From positions 1-58,435 of the forward strand of contig VBDU01000077.1 of NCBI GenBank assembly GCA_005883625.1: 58,435 nucleotides of DNA, given 5' to 3'. Position 1 is the stretch's first letter. Every line of letters begins with the position of its first letter. Of the stretch, positions 23,766-31,961 are shown piece after piece. The notes below the pieces were generated by a model, which saw only the letters and a program-made list of their open reading frames with translations, did not search any database and was not told where the DNA came from. The DNA comes from Chloroflexota bacterium (GTDB lineage Bacteria > Chloroflexota > Limnocylindria > P2-11E). A program made the translations under genes and the position numbers.

Positions 23766-25529
23766 CTACGTGGTCGCGCCGGGGTACTCCGCGATCTCGA
23801 GACGGGCGAGCGTCTCGGGGAGCGGCACGCCTTCGTCGTCCCACCCGCGCGCCCGGTAGTACGCGACGATCTGCTCGCGGAGATCGTCGGGATCGAGCCG
23901 CACCTTCGAGAGCACTCCGGACACGTGCGGCTTCATCGACTGCTCAGGGAGCCGGTCGTCGGCCGGGCCGAGGCCTTCGCGGATGTTGAAGAGGCGCGCG
24001 AGCGCGAGACCGGTCTCGCCGATCTCGCCCAGCTGCGCCGGCGTGAGGCCCCAGCCGGTCACCGCGTTCACGATGTCCGTGAGCTTGGGGTCGTCGTACT
24101 TCAGGAAGAAGCACATCCCGACCGTGTTGCGCGCGCTGCGCGACGGCAGGTTCGAGTTCATGTGGTCGCCGCCGGTCGGGCTCGTGGAGTAGCTGATGCG
24201 GACCTGCTTGCCGTACTCCGTCCGCTGACGCGGGTCGTGCATCGCGATCTCGAGCCCCTTCACGGTCGTGAGGAGCTCCGTGCCGCCGAGCGTCTCGGCG
24301 GCTCGCGCCGATCCTTCGGCGAGGACGTCGCCCAGTCCCTGCCGGTGCGCGATCGCGTCGGCCGCGGCGACCACGGCCTTCGCGTTACCGAACTCCACCG
24401 GCTCCCCGCCGAGCGTCGCGTCGGGAAGGATGCCGCGCCGGCGGAGGTCCATGACCCACGCCACGGTCGCGCCGAATGAGATCGTGTCCATGCCGAGCGC
24501 GTTGCAGCGCTCGTTCGCCTTGGCGATCGCGGCGAGATCGCCGACGCCGCAATGCGACCCCATCGCCGCGATCGACTCGAACTCCGGACCGCCGTACTTC
24601 GGGTCGATCTGATACGGCTGCTCGAGCTTCACGACCTTCTTGCACCGGACCGAGCAGGCCCAGCACGCCTCCATCTTGATGCGGTAGCCCTTCTCGACGA
24701 GCGCCTCGGCGCTGATGTCGGCGGCATGCTCGAACGCGCCGCCCTCGTAGTTACGGACCGCCATGCCGCCGACCTGGGTGTACCCGTCGAGGCCCATGCC
24801 GGTGCCGAAGTTGTGGAACGCCCAGTGGTTCTCCTGCAGCGTGTCGGCGACCCAGCGGGCGACCTCCTTCACCTTCGCGGCGTCGGCGAGGGGCAGGTTC
24901 TTTGAGCCCCTCACGACGATCGCCTTCAGCTTCTTGCTGCCCATGACGGCGCCAAGGCCCGCCCGCCCGGCGATGTCCTTGTAGTCGTTCACGATGCCGG
25001 CGAACCGGACGAGCTTCTCGCCCGCGGGCCCGATCTCGCAGACGCGCGCGAGGCGCTCGCCGACCTGCGCCTTGAGACGGTCCTCGGTGTCCATGATCTC
25101 GAGGCCCCAGAGATCAGTCGCTTCGCGTATCTCGACCACGTCGTCCTTGATGTAGAGATAGACGGGCGAGGGCGCCGCGCCCTTGACCACGATCCCGTCC
25201 CACCCGGCGCGCTTGAGCTCGGCGCCCCAGAACCCGCCGACCTCGGCCTCGCCGAAGCCGTTCGAGAGCGGCGACTTCGCGCCCACCGCGTGCCGCGACG
25301 CGCCCGAGAGCGGCGTCCCCGTGAGGACGCCCATCGCGAAGACGAGGACGTTCTCGGGGCCGAGCGGGTCCGCGCCTTTGGGAAGCTCGCGCAGGAGGTA
25401 ATGCGCGATGAGCGCGCGCCCGCCGGGGCGACGCCGGAACGTCGCCTCGTCCATCTCCTCGACGGAGGTCGTCCCCTTCGTGAGGTCGACGCGCAGGATG
25501 CGCCCCCAGGACCCGTAGCGTTCGGCCAT
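23766..25529 (-). CDS. aldehyde:ferredoxin oxidoreductase (tungsten enzyme)
   Basis: 587 residues. Oxidises aldehydes to acids with reduction of ferredoxin, using a tungsten-bis-pyranopterin and a 4Fe-4S cluster. The cluster ligands are C289-x2-C292-x3-C296 (EACWACSVRCKK) plus a distant cysteine in NTVGMCFF. Family blocks are GRALIAHYLLRELPKG, GVLTGTPLSGASRHAVGAKS and IAGRAGLGAVMGSKKLKAI. Length is close to Pyrococcus AOR. It stands alone; no molybdopterin or tungstate-uptake genes are near. ATG at 25529 has TACGAT 7 nt upstream and shares its 20-bp promoter region with a divergent small gene. Confidence 0.94.
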   Translation of the reverse strand: MAERYGSWGRILRVDLTKGTTSVEEMDEATFRRRPGGRALIAHYLLRELPKGADPLGPENVLVFAMGVLTGTPLSGASRHAVGAKSPLSNGFGEAEVGGFWGAELKRAGWDGIVVKGAAPSPVYLYIKDDVVEIREATDLWGLEIMDTEDRLKAQVGERLARVCEIGPAGEKLVRFAGIVNDYKDIAGRAGLGAVMGSKKLKAIVVRGSKNLPLADAAKVKEVARWVADTLQENHWAFHNFGTGMGLDGYTQVGGMAVRNYEGGAFEHAADISAEALVEKGYRIKMEACWACSVRCKKVVKLEQPYQIDPKYGGPEFESIAAMGSHCGVGDLAAIAKANERCNALGMDTISFGATVAWVMDLRRRGILPDATLGGEPVEFGNAKAVVAAADAIAHRQGLGDVLAEGSARAAETLGGTELLTTVKGLEIAMHDPRQRTEYGKQVRISYSTSPTGGDHMNSNLPSRSARNTVGMCFFLKYDDPKLTDIVNAVTGWGLTPAQLGEIGETGLALARLFNIREGLGPADDRLPEQSMKPHVSGVLSKVRLDPDDLREQIVAYYRARGWDDEGVPLPETLARLEIAEYPGATT

Positions 25530-25549
25530 TCTCCGTATCGTATTCAGAA
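25530..25549. promoter_or_regulatory. 20-bp divergent leaderless promoter region
   Basis: Spacer between the AOR start (minus, 25529) and a plus start (25550). TACGAT on the minus strand ends 7 nt before the AOR ATG; TATCGT on the plus strand ends 8 nt before the other ATG. The two boxes overlap, so only one direction can probably fire at a time. Confidence 0.5.
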
Positions 25550-25957
25550 ATGCCCGAGTACGACCTGGTGTGCGACGCGTGCGGCAAGAGCTGCGAGCCG
25601 CTGGACGCCCTCGTCTCCTGGACCGCGAGCGGTGACGCGGAGAGCGCGTTCGCGCTCACGCACCTCGCGCATGCGCCCAGCGGATCGGGCCAGCGCGTCG
25701 AGGTGCGCAAGCTCGTCTGGCCGAACGAGTACCTCGCCTTCGTGAACGCGCGGTTCGGGAAGCGCATCGCCGACCCCGACGCGCTGCGCGGGATCGTCTC
25801 CGCGCTCGCGCCGTTCGTGATGCGTCACGACAACCCCGCCGAGATGGACGGCATGCGGGCCGCGTCGTTCGGCGCGATCCCCGGCGTGAAGCCGGGCACG
25901 GAGGCGGAGGCGCGAAGGCCGCCCGAGAAGAAGGAGGAGGTCGAGGCCGGGAAGTGA
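25550..25957 (+). CDS. hypothetical protein with N-terminal CxxC
   Basis: 135 residues. It starts MPEYDLVCDACGKSCEPLDA, which looks like half of a zinc ribbon, followed by a helical middle (EYLAFVNARFGKRIAD) and a charged low-complexity tail (RRPPEKKEEVEAGK). No family is recognised. It is divergent from AOR across 20 bp and converges with the cyclic-nucleotide-binding gene, with 1 bp between them. Confidence 0.65.
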   Translation: MPEYDLVCDACGKSCEPLDALVSWTASGDAESAFALTHLAHAPSGSGQRVEVRKLVWPNEYLAFVNARFGKRIADPDALRGIVSALAPFVMRHDNPAEMDGMRAASFGAIPGVKPGTEAEARRPPEKKEEVEAGK

Positions 25958-25958
25958 T

Positions 25959-26375
25959 CTAGCCGGTCGGCAGGGGCGCGGCGGCTCGCAGCCGATCGGT
26001 CACCGCGTGGAGCATCTTCAGGGCGATGTCGCCGTTCTGGTGAAGCACGTCGCGGAACTGCGCCGGGCCGAGGACGAGGCAACGGAGCGGCGTGAGGGCT
26101 CGGACGGTCGCGCTCCGGGGGCCGTTGTCGAGGAGAGCGATCTCGCCGAAGAAGTCACCCGGGCCGAGCTCGCGCTTCCGGTTCGGTGCGTCGACATCGA
26201 CGCGGCCCTCGACGATGACGAAGAAGTCGCCGCCGCTCTCCCCGCGCTTGCAGAGAACCTTTCCGGCGGGCAGGTCGACCTCGTCGGCACGCGTCGCGAT
26301 GAAGGCGAGCTCCTTATCGGTGCAGCCGGAGAAGAGCGGGACGTTGCGCAGCAGCTTCACCTTGGGGTCGGCCAT
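25959..26375 (-). CDS. cyclic nucleotide-binding domain protein
   Basis: 138 residues, a single CNMP (Crp-type) beta-barrel domain without a DNA-binding helix-turn-helix. LRNVPLFSGCTDKELAFIA opens the domain, LPAGKVLCKRGESGGDFFVIVEG follows, and the phosphate-binding cassette is GPGDFFGEIALLDNGPRSAT with the expected Glu and Arg. It should bind cAMP or a similar ligand and probably acts through a partner. Its position next to the small membrane protein and adenosine deaminase genes gives no clear link. Confidence 0.88.
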   Translation of the reverse strand: MADPKVKLLRNVPLFSGCTDKELAFIATRADEVDLPAGKVLCKRGESGGDFFVIVEGRVDVDAPNRKRELGPGDFFGEIALLDNGPRSATVRALTPLRCLVLGPAQFRDVLHQNGDIALKMLHAVTDRLRAAAPLPTG

Positions 26376-26402
26376 CGGCGCGAGGCTAGCGCGCCGCCGT
26401 CG

Positions 26403-26639
26403 TCAGTTCCAGCGGCTCCTGTCGTCGTCGACCGGTCGCCCGCGCCAGTAGCGGATCTCGCCACGGCGGCCACCGGGCGGGCCGGCGGCGTCCTGGGTGA
26501 GGACGTACGCGGCGGCGCCGAGAATGACCGCCGCGACGGTGCCCAGGTCGTACGCGCCCATGAGAGACGCGGCGGTCTCGCCGGCGGCGGCGGCGAGGCA
26601 GATGAGGAAGAGCCGCCAGTACGCCGCTTGCCGCGTCAT
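26403..26639 (-). CDS. small membrane protein coupled to adenosine deaminase
   Basis: 78 residues with two hydrophobic helices (about 8-29 and 33-53) and a basic, Gly/Arg-rich tail ending GRPVDDDRSRWN. ATG at 26639 overlaps the adenosine deaminase stop as ATGA. The family is not recognised. Confidence 0.6.
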   Translation of the reverse strand: MTRQAAYWRLFLICLAAAAGETAASLMGAYDLGTVAAVILGAAAYVLTQDAAGPPGGRRGEIRYWRGRPVDDDRSRWN

Positions 26640-27631
26640 CCCGCGCCGTCCCGGTGCACGAACGAGGCCTCGCGGGCCCACCCGCCGCACACGACGAGCT
26701 CCTCTTTCGTGACCCAGCCGCTGCGGACCGCGAGACGGAGCTCCTCGCGCAGCGTCGTCTCGAGCATCTCGGGGCCGTCGGTGTTGAAGGAGAAGCGGAC
26801 CTTGTGCTTCTTGAAGGCCGCGATGAATTCGCCGAGCTGCTCGGCGTCCCTGACGACCTTCGTGTCGAGGTTCGACGACGGGCAGATCTCGAGGAGGATC
26901 CCGCGCTCCGCCAGCCGCTTGCACACCGCCGCGTCCTCCGCCGCATGCACGCCGTGGCCGATCCGATCGGGCTCGAGATAGCGGATCACCTCGTCGACCG
27001 ACTCGGGACCCTCATCCTCGCCGGCGTGGATCGTGAGGCCCAGGCCCGCCTTGCGCGCCTTCTTGAAGAGCGGCGCGTAGTCGCGGTAGCGGAAGTCGGC
27101 GTTGTGGCCGCCCGCGATGTCCACGCCGACGACGCCGCGCCGCCGGTAGGCGATGGCCTTCTCGAGGATGATCTCGTTCAGAGCGTAGTTGAACGTGCGG
27201 TCGAGGCAGAAGATCAGCCCGCACTTCACCGGGTATTCGAGGAGCGCCCGATCGAGCCCGCGGATCGAAGCCATGATGATGTGGTCGAGGTCGCGCTCGC
27301 CGCCGCGGTTCCGCTTCATCGGGTTGTAGCGGAGCTCGAGCGTCGTGATGTTCGCCTTGCGGTAGGCCCCGCCGATCACCTCGTACACCGATTGCTCGAC
27401 CGCGAGGGGGCTCGACTGGATGAGCTCCGTCCAGTGGTAGAGCGCGAGGAAGTCCTCGAACGACTTCCTCGCCTGCTTGCGGACGGTGATGAGGTCGACG
27501 AACTCCCAGTAATCCTTGGTCGGCAGGCGGATGCCCTGCGAGTGCGCGATGCCCCACATCGCCGCGGGGTCCACGGCCCCACCGAGGTGGACGTGGAGCT
27601 CGGTCAGCTCGTCGCCAAGCGGGTGGGGCAT
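26636..27631 (-). CDS. adenosine deaminase family protein
   Basis: 331 residues, zinc-dependent purine (or related) deaminase. Metal and catalytic motifs in order: LHVHLGGAVD (HxH), LTIHAGEDEG (HAGE, catalytic Glu), RIGHGVHA (histidine), LEICPSSNLDT (usually CPxSN) and FSFNTDGPEML (TDDP-type aspartate, written here as TDGP). The replacement TDDP to TDGP and the sequence of the first loop suggest that the substrate may not be adenosine itself. ATG at 27631. A double palindrome lies just upstream. Confidence 0.88.
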   Translation of the reverse strand: MPHPLGDELTELHVHLGGAVDPAAMWGIAHSQGIRLPTKDYWEFVDLITVRKQARKSFEDFLALYHWTELIQSSPLAVEQSVYEVIGGAYRKANITTLELRYNPMKRNRGGERDLDHIIMASIRGLDRALLEYPVKCGLIFCLDRTFNYALNEIILEKAIAYRRRGVVGVDIAGGHNADFRYRDYAPLFKKARKAGLGLTIHAGEDEGPESVDEVIRYLEPDRIGHGVHAAEDAAVCKRLAERGILLEICPSSNLDTKVVRDAEQLGEFIAAFKKHKVRFSFNTDGPEMLETTLREELRLAVRSGWVTKEELVVCGGWAREASFVHRDGAG

Positions 27632-27663
27632 CGCGGCGAAAGGCTAGAGCGTGGGGGGTTCTC

Positions 27664-27702
27664 GGGGGGCGGAGCCCCCCGGACTATGGGGGCAGAGCCC
27701 CC
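27664..27702. repeat. two GC hairpins between genes
   Basis: GGGGGGC-GGA-GCCCCCC at 27664-27680 and GGGGGC-AGA-GCCCCC at 27688-27702. On the minus strand, the second reads GGGGGC-TCT-GCCCCC, identical to the core at 48393-48407. They stand directly behind the stop of the gene at 27710 and before the adenosine deaminase start at 27631, so they could act as terminator or attenuator. Confidence 0.65.
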
Positions 27703-27709
27703 TCAACTA

Positions 27710-28123
27710 TCAATTGTTCCCTTGTTCGCGCGTCGGCGGACGCCTGACGCGACGCCGGCGCCGCGGTCGCGACGGCTGACCCTCCGGGTGCTCCTGCCAG
27801 ATGACGTGCCCGTCGTCGTCCGCGGAGGCGACCTTCACGAGGCGGTCCCAGAACTCCGCGCGCCGCAGCTCCTGCTCCGCCTGGTCGCGGGAGACCTCCC
27901 GCTCGAGCATGACGTCACAGTCGTACGGCGAGCCGACGACCTTCCAGCCGTTCTCGGTCAGCAGGTCGAGGAGCCGCGCGATCTCGGTGAGGCGCTGGGG
28001 TGTATCCGCGACGTACTCGCGGAGCCAGCCCGAATACGTGCGCTTACCGCGGTCGGCGCGGTCCAGCTCGTCGCGGACCGTTCCGAAGACGTGGATGAGG
28101 ATGTACGTCTGCGTCGCCCCCAC
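27710..28123 (-). CDS. hypothetical protein
   Basis: 137 residues. QTYILIHVFGTVRDELDRAD begins what looks like an alpha/beta domain. RAEFWDRLVKVASADDDGHV is followed by a strongly basic tail (SRPRRRRRVRRPPTRE). The DRLV...ADDDGHVIW region is reminiscent of small stress-type proteins, but no family can be named. GTG at 28123 lies 10 bp after the stop of the next gene upstream. Confidence 0.6.
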   Translation of the reverse strand: MGATQTYILIHVFGTVRDELDRADRGKRTYSGWLREYVADTPQRLTEIARLLDLLTENGWKVVGSPYDCDVMLEREVSRDQAEQELRRAEFWDRLVKVASADDDGHVIWQEHPEGQPSRPRRRRRVRRPPTREQGNN

Positions 28124-28133
28124 GCGCCCGAGT

Positions 28134-28445
28134 CTAGCCGCGCTCCTCCACGAAGCGGTAGCCGCCGTCGGAGTCCTTCGCGATCACGACGAGCGCGTCC
28201 TTCTTGAAACCCGACTGGCCTTTCAGGGCCGGGCAGACGAGGTGGTAGTGCTCGTGCTCGGGAGGCACGCAGACGCACCGCTCGGAGATGATCTCGGCGT
28301 CGAAGCGCCGCGCGCCGATGCGCAGGGCGACGCGCTCACCGGGATTCGGGAAGAGCTTCCAGGCGTCCTTCGTGATCAGGATGCGCGCTTTGCGAACGTC
28401 TTCGGAGCCGAGGCGGTGGCGATAGGTGGATCGGGAAACGCTCAT
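28134..28445 (-). CDS. hypothetical protein
   Basis: 103 residues from ATG at 28445 (an ATG at 28457 is also possible). KARILITKDAWKLFPNPGERVALRIGA suggests a small beta barrel. ERCVCVPPEHEHYHLVCPAL contains three cysteines and several histidines, a possible metal site. It is in line with the gene at 27710, perhaps the same operon. Bases 28446-28518 upstream hold no gene. Confidence 0.6.
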   Translation of the reverse strand: MSVSRSTYRHRLGSEDVRKARILITKDAWKLFPNPGERVALRIGARRFDAEIISERCVCVPPEHEHYHLVCPALKGQSGFKKDALVVIAKDSDGGYRFVEERG

Positions 28446-28518
28446 TGCTGCGTCCATTTTCTCATGAAAGTGCGGCCGCTGCTTGACGCTTCGCCCGCTC
28501 GAACGCTTGACGATTGTG

Positions 28519-29772
28519 CTAGGGGCGGCTCGCGGTATCGGGGTCGTCAAGGAAGCGCGCGATGTGCACGATGGGAATCGCCGCGCCCGCCGCGCGCAGG
28601 CCCGCCGCGATCTGCAGCACGCAGCCGGGGTTCGCGCTCACCACGACATCGGGCCTCGCGGCGAGGATCGCCGCGACCTTGTCGCGTTGCAGCTGCGCCG
28701 AGATGTCGGGGTGCGTGAGGTTGTAGATCCCCGCGCTTCCGCAGCAGCGCTCGGGGTCGGCGATGTCGACGAGCGTCAGCCCCTGGACCGCTTGGAGAAG
28801 CGCGCGAGGCTGCGTGCGGATGCGCTGGCCATGCGCGAGATGGCAGGCGTCCTGATACGCGACGCGCATCGGCCGCGAGGCATCCAGCGGACGGGGCTTG
28901 ACGACCTCGCTCAGGTCCCGGACGCGCGCCGCCGCCGCCCTGGCGCGCTCGGCCCACGCCTCGTCGTCCGCAAGGAGCTCGCCGTACGCCTTCATGTGCG
29001 CGCCGCAACCCGCGGCGTTCACGACGATCGTGGCGTCGCTCCCCGCGAAGGCGTCGATGTTGAGGCGCGCGAGCTCGCGCGCCCGCTCGCCCTCACCGGC
29101 GTGGGCGTGAAGAGCGCCGCAGCAGGTCTGCTCGATCGGCATCGAGACCGCACACCCCTCGCGTTCGAGCAGCCGCACGGTCGCCCGGTCGGTCTCGCCG
29201 AACGCCGCCCGCATCACGCAGCCGGCGAGCACGGTCGCGTCGGGTCCGGGCCGATCGACGAGCCGGAACGGGGCGCCCTCCATCCGCGGCGCGAGCGCGG
29301 CAAGCCAGCCGATCCGGCCGGGGACCTTCGCCGCGAGCCACATGAGCCCCAGGCGACGCGCGAGGTCCGCCAGGCGCGCGAGCCCGGCGAGGCGGCCGGG
29401 CCGCGTGAGCGTATCGAGCCCGGCGCGACGCAGCGCCCGCGTCAGCGGACCGGTCGGCTCGCGCTCGCGCAGCACCTCGCGCGCCCCTTCCATGATCCGG
29501 CCGAAGGGCACGCCAGAAGGACACGCGGTCTCGCACGCGCGGCAGACGAGGCACGCCTCGAGGTGCTCGACGAGCCGCGCGCTGGGGGGACCGGGGGATC
29601 CGAACGGGACGGAGCCCCCTTCGACGGTGACGAGATCTCTGATGAGCTGGATGCGGCCGCGCGGTGAGTCCGCTTCCTCGCCGAGGACGCGATACGTCGG
29701 GCAATCGTTGAGGCAGAGCCCGCACGAGATGCACGTGGCGAGGTCGGACGGACGGACGTGAGGGGATGACAG
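28519..29772 (-). CDS. glcF: glycolate oxidase iron-sulfur subunit GlcF-like, probable CTG start
   Basis: 417 residues. Two 4Fe-4S motifs (CISCGLCLNDCP and CLVCRACETACP) are followed by two CCG domains with TCCGALHAHAGE and CCGSAGIYNL, the heterodisulfide-reductase-like part of GlcF. It passes electrons from a 2-hydroxyacid dehydrogenase flavoprotein to the membrane chain. The first ferredoxin motif lies upstream of every ATG, GTG and TTG in frame. The first acceptable codon is CTG at 29772, 12 nt behind a TATCCT box. It is divergent from the FAD subunit gene. Between the Fe-S motifs the chain VEGGSVPFGSPGPPSARL is partly encoded by a GC palindrome relative (29585-29620). Confidence 0.85.
   Translation of the reverse strand: MSSPHVRPSDLATCISCGLCLNDCPTYRVLGEEADSPRGRIQLIRDLVTVEGGSVPFGSPGPPSARLVEHLEACLVCRACETACPSGVPFGRIMEGAREVLREREPTGPLTRALRRAGLDTLTRPGRLAGLARLADLARRLGLMWLAAKVPGRIGWLAALAPRMEGAPFRLVDRPGPDATVLAGCVMRAAFGETDRATVRLLEREGCAVSMPIEQTCCGALHAHAGEGERARELARLNIDAFAGSDATIVVNAAGCGAHMKAYGELLADDEAWAERARAAAARVRDLSEVVKPRPLDASRPMRVAYQDACHLAHGQRIRTQPRALLQAVQGLTLVDIADPERCCGSAGIYNLTHPDISAQLQRDKVAAILAARPDVVVSANPGCVLQIAAGLRAAGAAIPIVHIARFLDDPDTASRP
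29585..29620. repeat. imperfect GC palindrome inside glcF
   Basis: GGGGGGACCGGGGGATCC followed by GAACGGGACGGAGCCCCC. It resembles the downstream part of the GGGGGCTCTGCCCCC-N-GGACCCCC family in degenerate form and encodes a loop between two Fe-S motifs. Confidence 0.4.
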
Positions 29773-29783
29773 GGCGATGTCCC

Positions 29784-29790
29784 TAGGATA
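29784..29790. promoter_or_regulatory. overlapping divergent -10 boxes between glcF and glcD
   Basis: TAGGAT (29784-29789, plus) is followed after 9 nt by the GTG of glcD at 29799. The complementary TATCCT (minus) lies 12 nt from the CTG of glcF. No Shine-Dalgarno site precedes either start. Confidence 0.45.
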
Positions 29791-29798
29791 CGAGCGCC

Positions 29799-31211
29799 GT
29801 GGCGATCGCTGACGCGACGCTCGCGAGCCGCCTGCGCGACGTGCTCGCGCGCGACCGCGTGATCGACGACCCGGCGACGCTCCTCCCGTACGCGTACGAC
29901 GCGTCGTTCTGGTCGCTCCGGAGTCGCCGCGTGCCCGCGGCGGTCGCGGTCCCCGAGACCACGGCCGAGGTCGTCGCCATCGTGAAGCTCGCGAACGAGC
30001 TCGGCACGCCCATCGTCCCGCGCGGCGCCGGCACGGGACAGACGGGTGGCGCGATCGCCAAGGAGGGCGGGATCGTCATCTCCTTCGCGCGCATGCGCAA
30101 GATCTACGAGATCGATCGTCGGAATCTTCAATCGATCGTCGAGCCGGGCCTCGTGTACCTGGACTTCCAGGCCGCGCTCGCGCCGCACGGTCTCTTCTTC
30201 CCGCCGGATCCCGGCAGCGGGCGCGCGTGCACGCTCGGCGGCATGGCCGCGAACAACGCGAGCGGCCCGCACGCCGTCCGCTGGGGCACGACGTCCGCGT
30301 ACGTCCTCGGCGCGGAGATCGTGCTCGCCGACGGCTCGGTCATCACGACGGGCGGCGTCCGCTCGAAGGCGCTCAAATCGTCGAGCGGCATCGACCTCAC
30401 GAAGCTCTTCGTCGGGTCCGAAGGGACGCTCGGCATCTTCACGAAGCTTCGCTTGCGCGTGCAGCCGCGGCCGCCCGCCCGCGCGGTGATCCTCGCGGGC
30501 TACGCCGCGCTCGAGGACACCGTCGCATCGCTCGACGATCTTTTCGCGGCCGGCGTGCTTCCCTCGACCGCCGAGCTTCTCGACCGGAGCGCGGTCGAGG
30601 CGATCCAGCGCTGGAAGCCCGAGCTCGGACTCCCCGAGGGTGAGGCAGTCCTCTTCATCGAGGTGGAGGGCACGCCCGAGCAGGTCGCCGCGAACGTTCG
30701 GTACACCGAAGCGATCGTCCGGCGTCGCGCGACCGTCACGCGCTTCGCCGAGGACGAGCGCGAGATCCAGCGCCTCTGGAGCGCGCGGAGCGGGATGGCG
30801 GCCGCCGCCGCCCTCGCGCATCCGGGCAAGCACCGCATCTTCGCGGGCGAGGATCTGGCGGTGCCGCTGTCCGAGGTCCCGCGGACCGTCCGGCGGGCGC
30901 GCGAGCTCGGCGCGGAGCTCGGCGTCGCGGTCATCTTCTACGGCCATTTCGGCGACGGGAACGTCCATTCGGCGATCCTTATCGACCCCGAGGACGCGGA
31001 CGAGGTGCGCCGCGCCGACGAGCTCGCCGACCGCCTCCACAAGCTGGCGATCGAGGTCGGCGGCACGGTCACCGGCGAGCACGGGACCGGCGTCGTGCGC
31101 GCGCCGTACATGCGCGCCGAGCATGGCGACGCGCTCGACGTGATGAAGCGGATCAAAGGACTGCTCGATCCGCGAGGGATCTTGAACCCGGGCAGCCTGT
31201 ACGGGCCTTAG
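29799..31211 (+). CDS. glcD: FAD-linked oxidase GlcD-like
   Basis: 470-residue flavoprotein of the glycolate/D-lactate dehydrogenase family, which oxidises 2-hydroxyacids and passes electrons to GlcF. Motifs: the FAD pyrophosphate loop PRGAGTGQTGGAIAKEGGI, the second FAD block TLGGMAANNASGPHAVRWG, SEGTLGIFTKL, and the C-terminal FAD-oxidase domain with YGHFGDGNVHSAIL and GEHGTGVVRAPYM. GTG at 29799. It is divergent from glcF and converges with the AlkD gene, sharing 4 bp at the stops. Confidence 0.92.
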   Translation: MAIADATLASRLRDVLARDRVIDDPATLLPYAYDASFWSLRSRRVPAAVAVPETTAEVVAIVKLANELGTPIVPRGAGTGQTGGAIAKEGGIVISFARMRKIYEIDRRNLQSIVEPGLVYLDFQAALAPHGLFFPPDPGSGRACTLGGMAANNASGPHAVRWGTTSAYVLGAEIVLADGSVITTGGVRSKALKSSSGIDLTKLFVGSEGTLGIFTKLRLRVQPRPPARAVILAGYAALEDTVASLDDLFAAGVLPSTAELLDRSAVEAIQRWKPELGLPEGEAVLFIEVEGTPEQVAANVRYTEAIVRRRATVTRFAEDEREIQRLWSARSGMAAAAALAHPGKHRIFAGEDLAVPLSEVPRTVRRARELGAELGVAVIFYGHFGDGNVHSAILIDPEDADEVRRADELADRLHKLAIEVGGTVTGEHGTGVVRAPYMRAEHGDALDVMKRIKGLLDPRGILNPGSLYGP

Positions 31212-31957
31212 CCTCCGGCGCGCGCCTCTTCCCGTCGTCTCCACGCCGGTACCGCGGCGAGACCGAGCTCGCGGCGCATCGCGGCCGGGAGGTACTTCGC
31301 GCCCTCGCTCAGCGTGAGCCCGGAGACACGCTCGCGGTGCTCGCGGAGGAAGTCGCGGACGAGGGCGGGTCGCTTCTTCGAGACCTCGCGGAGGACCCAG
31401 CCGATCGCCTTGCGGATCCAGAATTCGCGCTCGCCGAGCATGGGCGCGGCGATCTCGGCGAACAGGGCGAAGTCGCCCTCGCCTCGACGGAGCGCGTCGT
31501 GCTGCACGAGGAGGGCGGTCCGGCGCACCCAGACGTCGCGGTCGCGGGCCCAGGCGCGCACGCGCCGGCGCAGGTCCGGCCCGTCGCCGAGCGCCGACGC
31601 GATCACCGACGTGGCGAGCCAGTCGACGTGCGCCCAGCCCGGGGACGCACGCACCAGCCCGATGAGCCAGGGCACGTCGCGCGGGCGGAGCAGATCCGCG
31701 CGGAGCTCGAGCACCGCGATCCCCGCGGAATGGAGGTCGTGGTACCCGGTGGCGTAGAGCGCGTCCACGAGGGCGCGCAGCCGTGCCCGCGTGAGGTCGG
31801 GCGACGCCCGGACGAGCTCCGCCGCGGTGCGGCGGAGCTGCGGCTGCGTGACGCCGTGGAAGCGCAGCTCGCTCTTGAGGTACGCCTTCTCGAACGTCGC
31901 GCGCTTCGGATCCGCCTGCTCGCGGAAGCGCGAGCGGAAGAACGCGAGCCCGCGTAC
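31208..31957 (-). CDS. DNA alkylation repair protein AlkD-like, start unresolved
   Basis: The frame reads LAFFRSRFREQADPKRATFE, then LKSELRFHGVTQPQLRRTA and several HEAT-like helices: VDALYATGYHDLHSAGIAVL, HVDWLATSVIASALGD, RDVWVRRTALLVQHDALRRG, EREFWIRKAIGWVLRE. This is the AlkD 3-methyl-/7-methylguanine glycosylase fold; the DALYATGYHDL and RDVWVRRTA helices carry the conserved W/R residues. The first standard start is a GTG at 31768, which would lose the first 60 residues. The frame above is placed at 31957 only because it follows the upstream stop closely; a non-standard start or an assembly indel near the GGGG run is possible. Confidence 0.8.
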   Translation of the reverse strand, partial: VRGLAFFRSRFREQADPKRATFEKAYLKSELRFHGVTQPQLRRTAAELVRASPDLTRARLRALVDALYATGYHDLHSAGIAVLELRADLLRPRDVPWLIGLVRASPGWAHVDWLATSVIASALGDGPDLRRRVRAWARDRDVWVRRTALLVQHDALRRGEGDFALFAEIAAPMLGEREFWIRKAIGWVLREVSKKRPALVRDFLREHRERVSGLTLSEGAKYLPAAMRRELGLAAVPAWRRREEARAGG

Positions 31958-31961
31958 CCCG

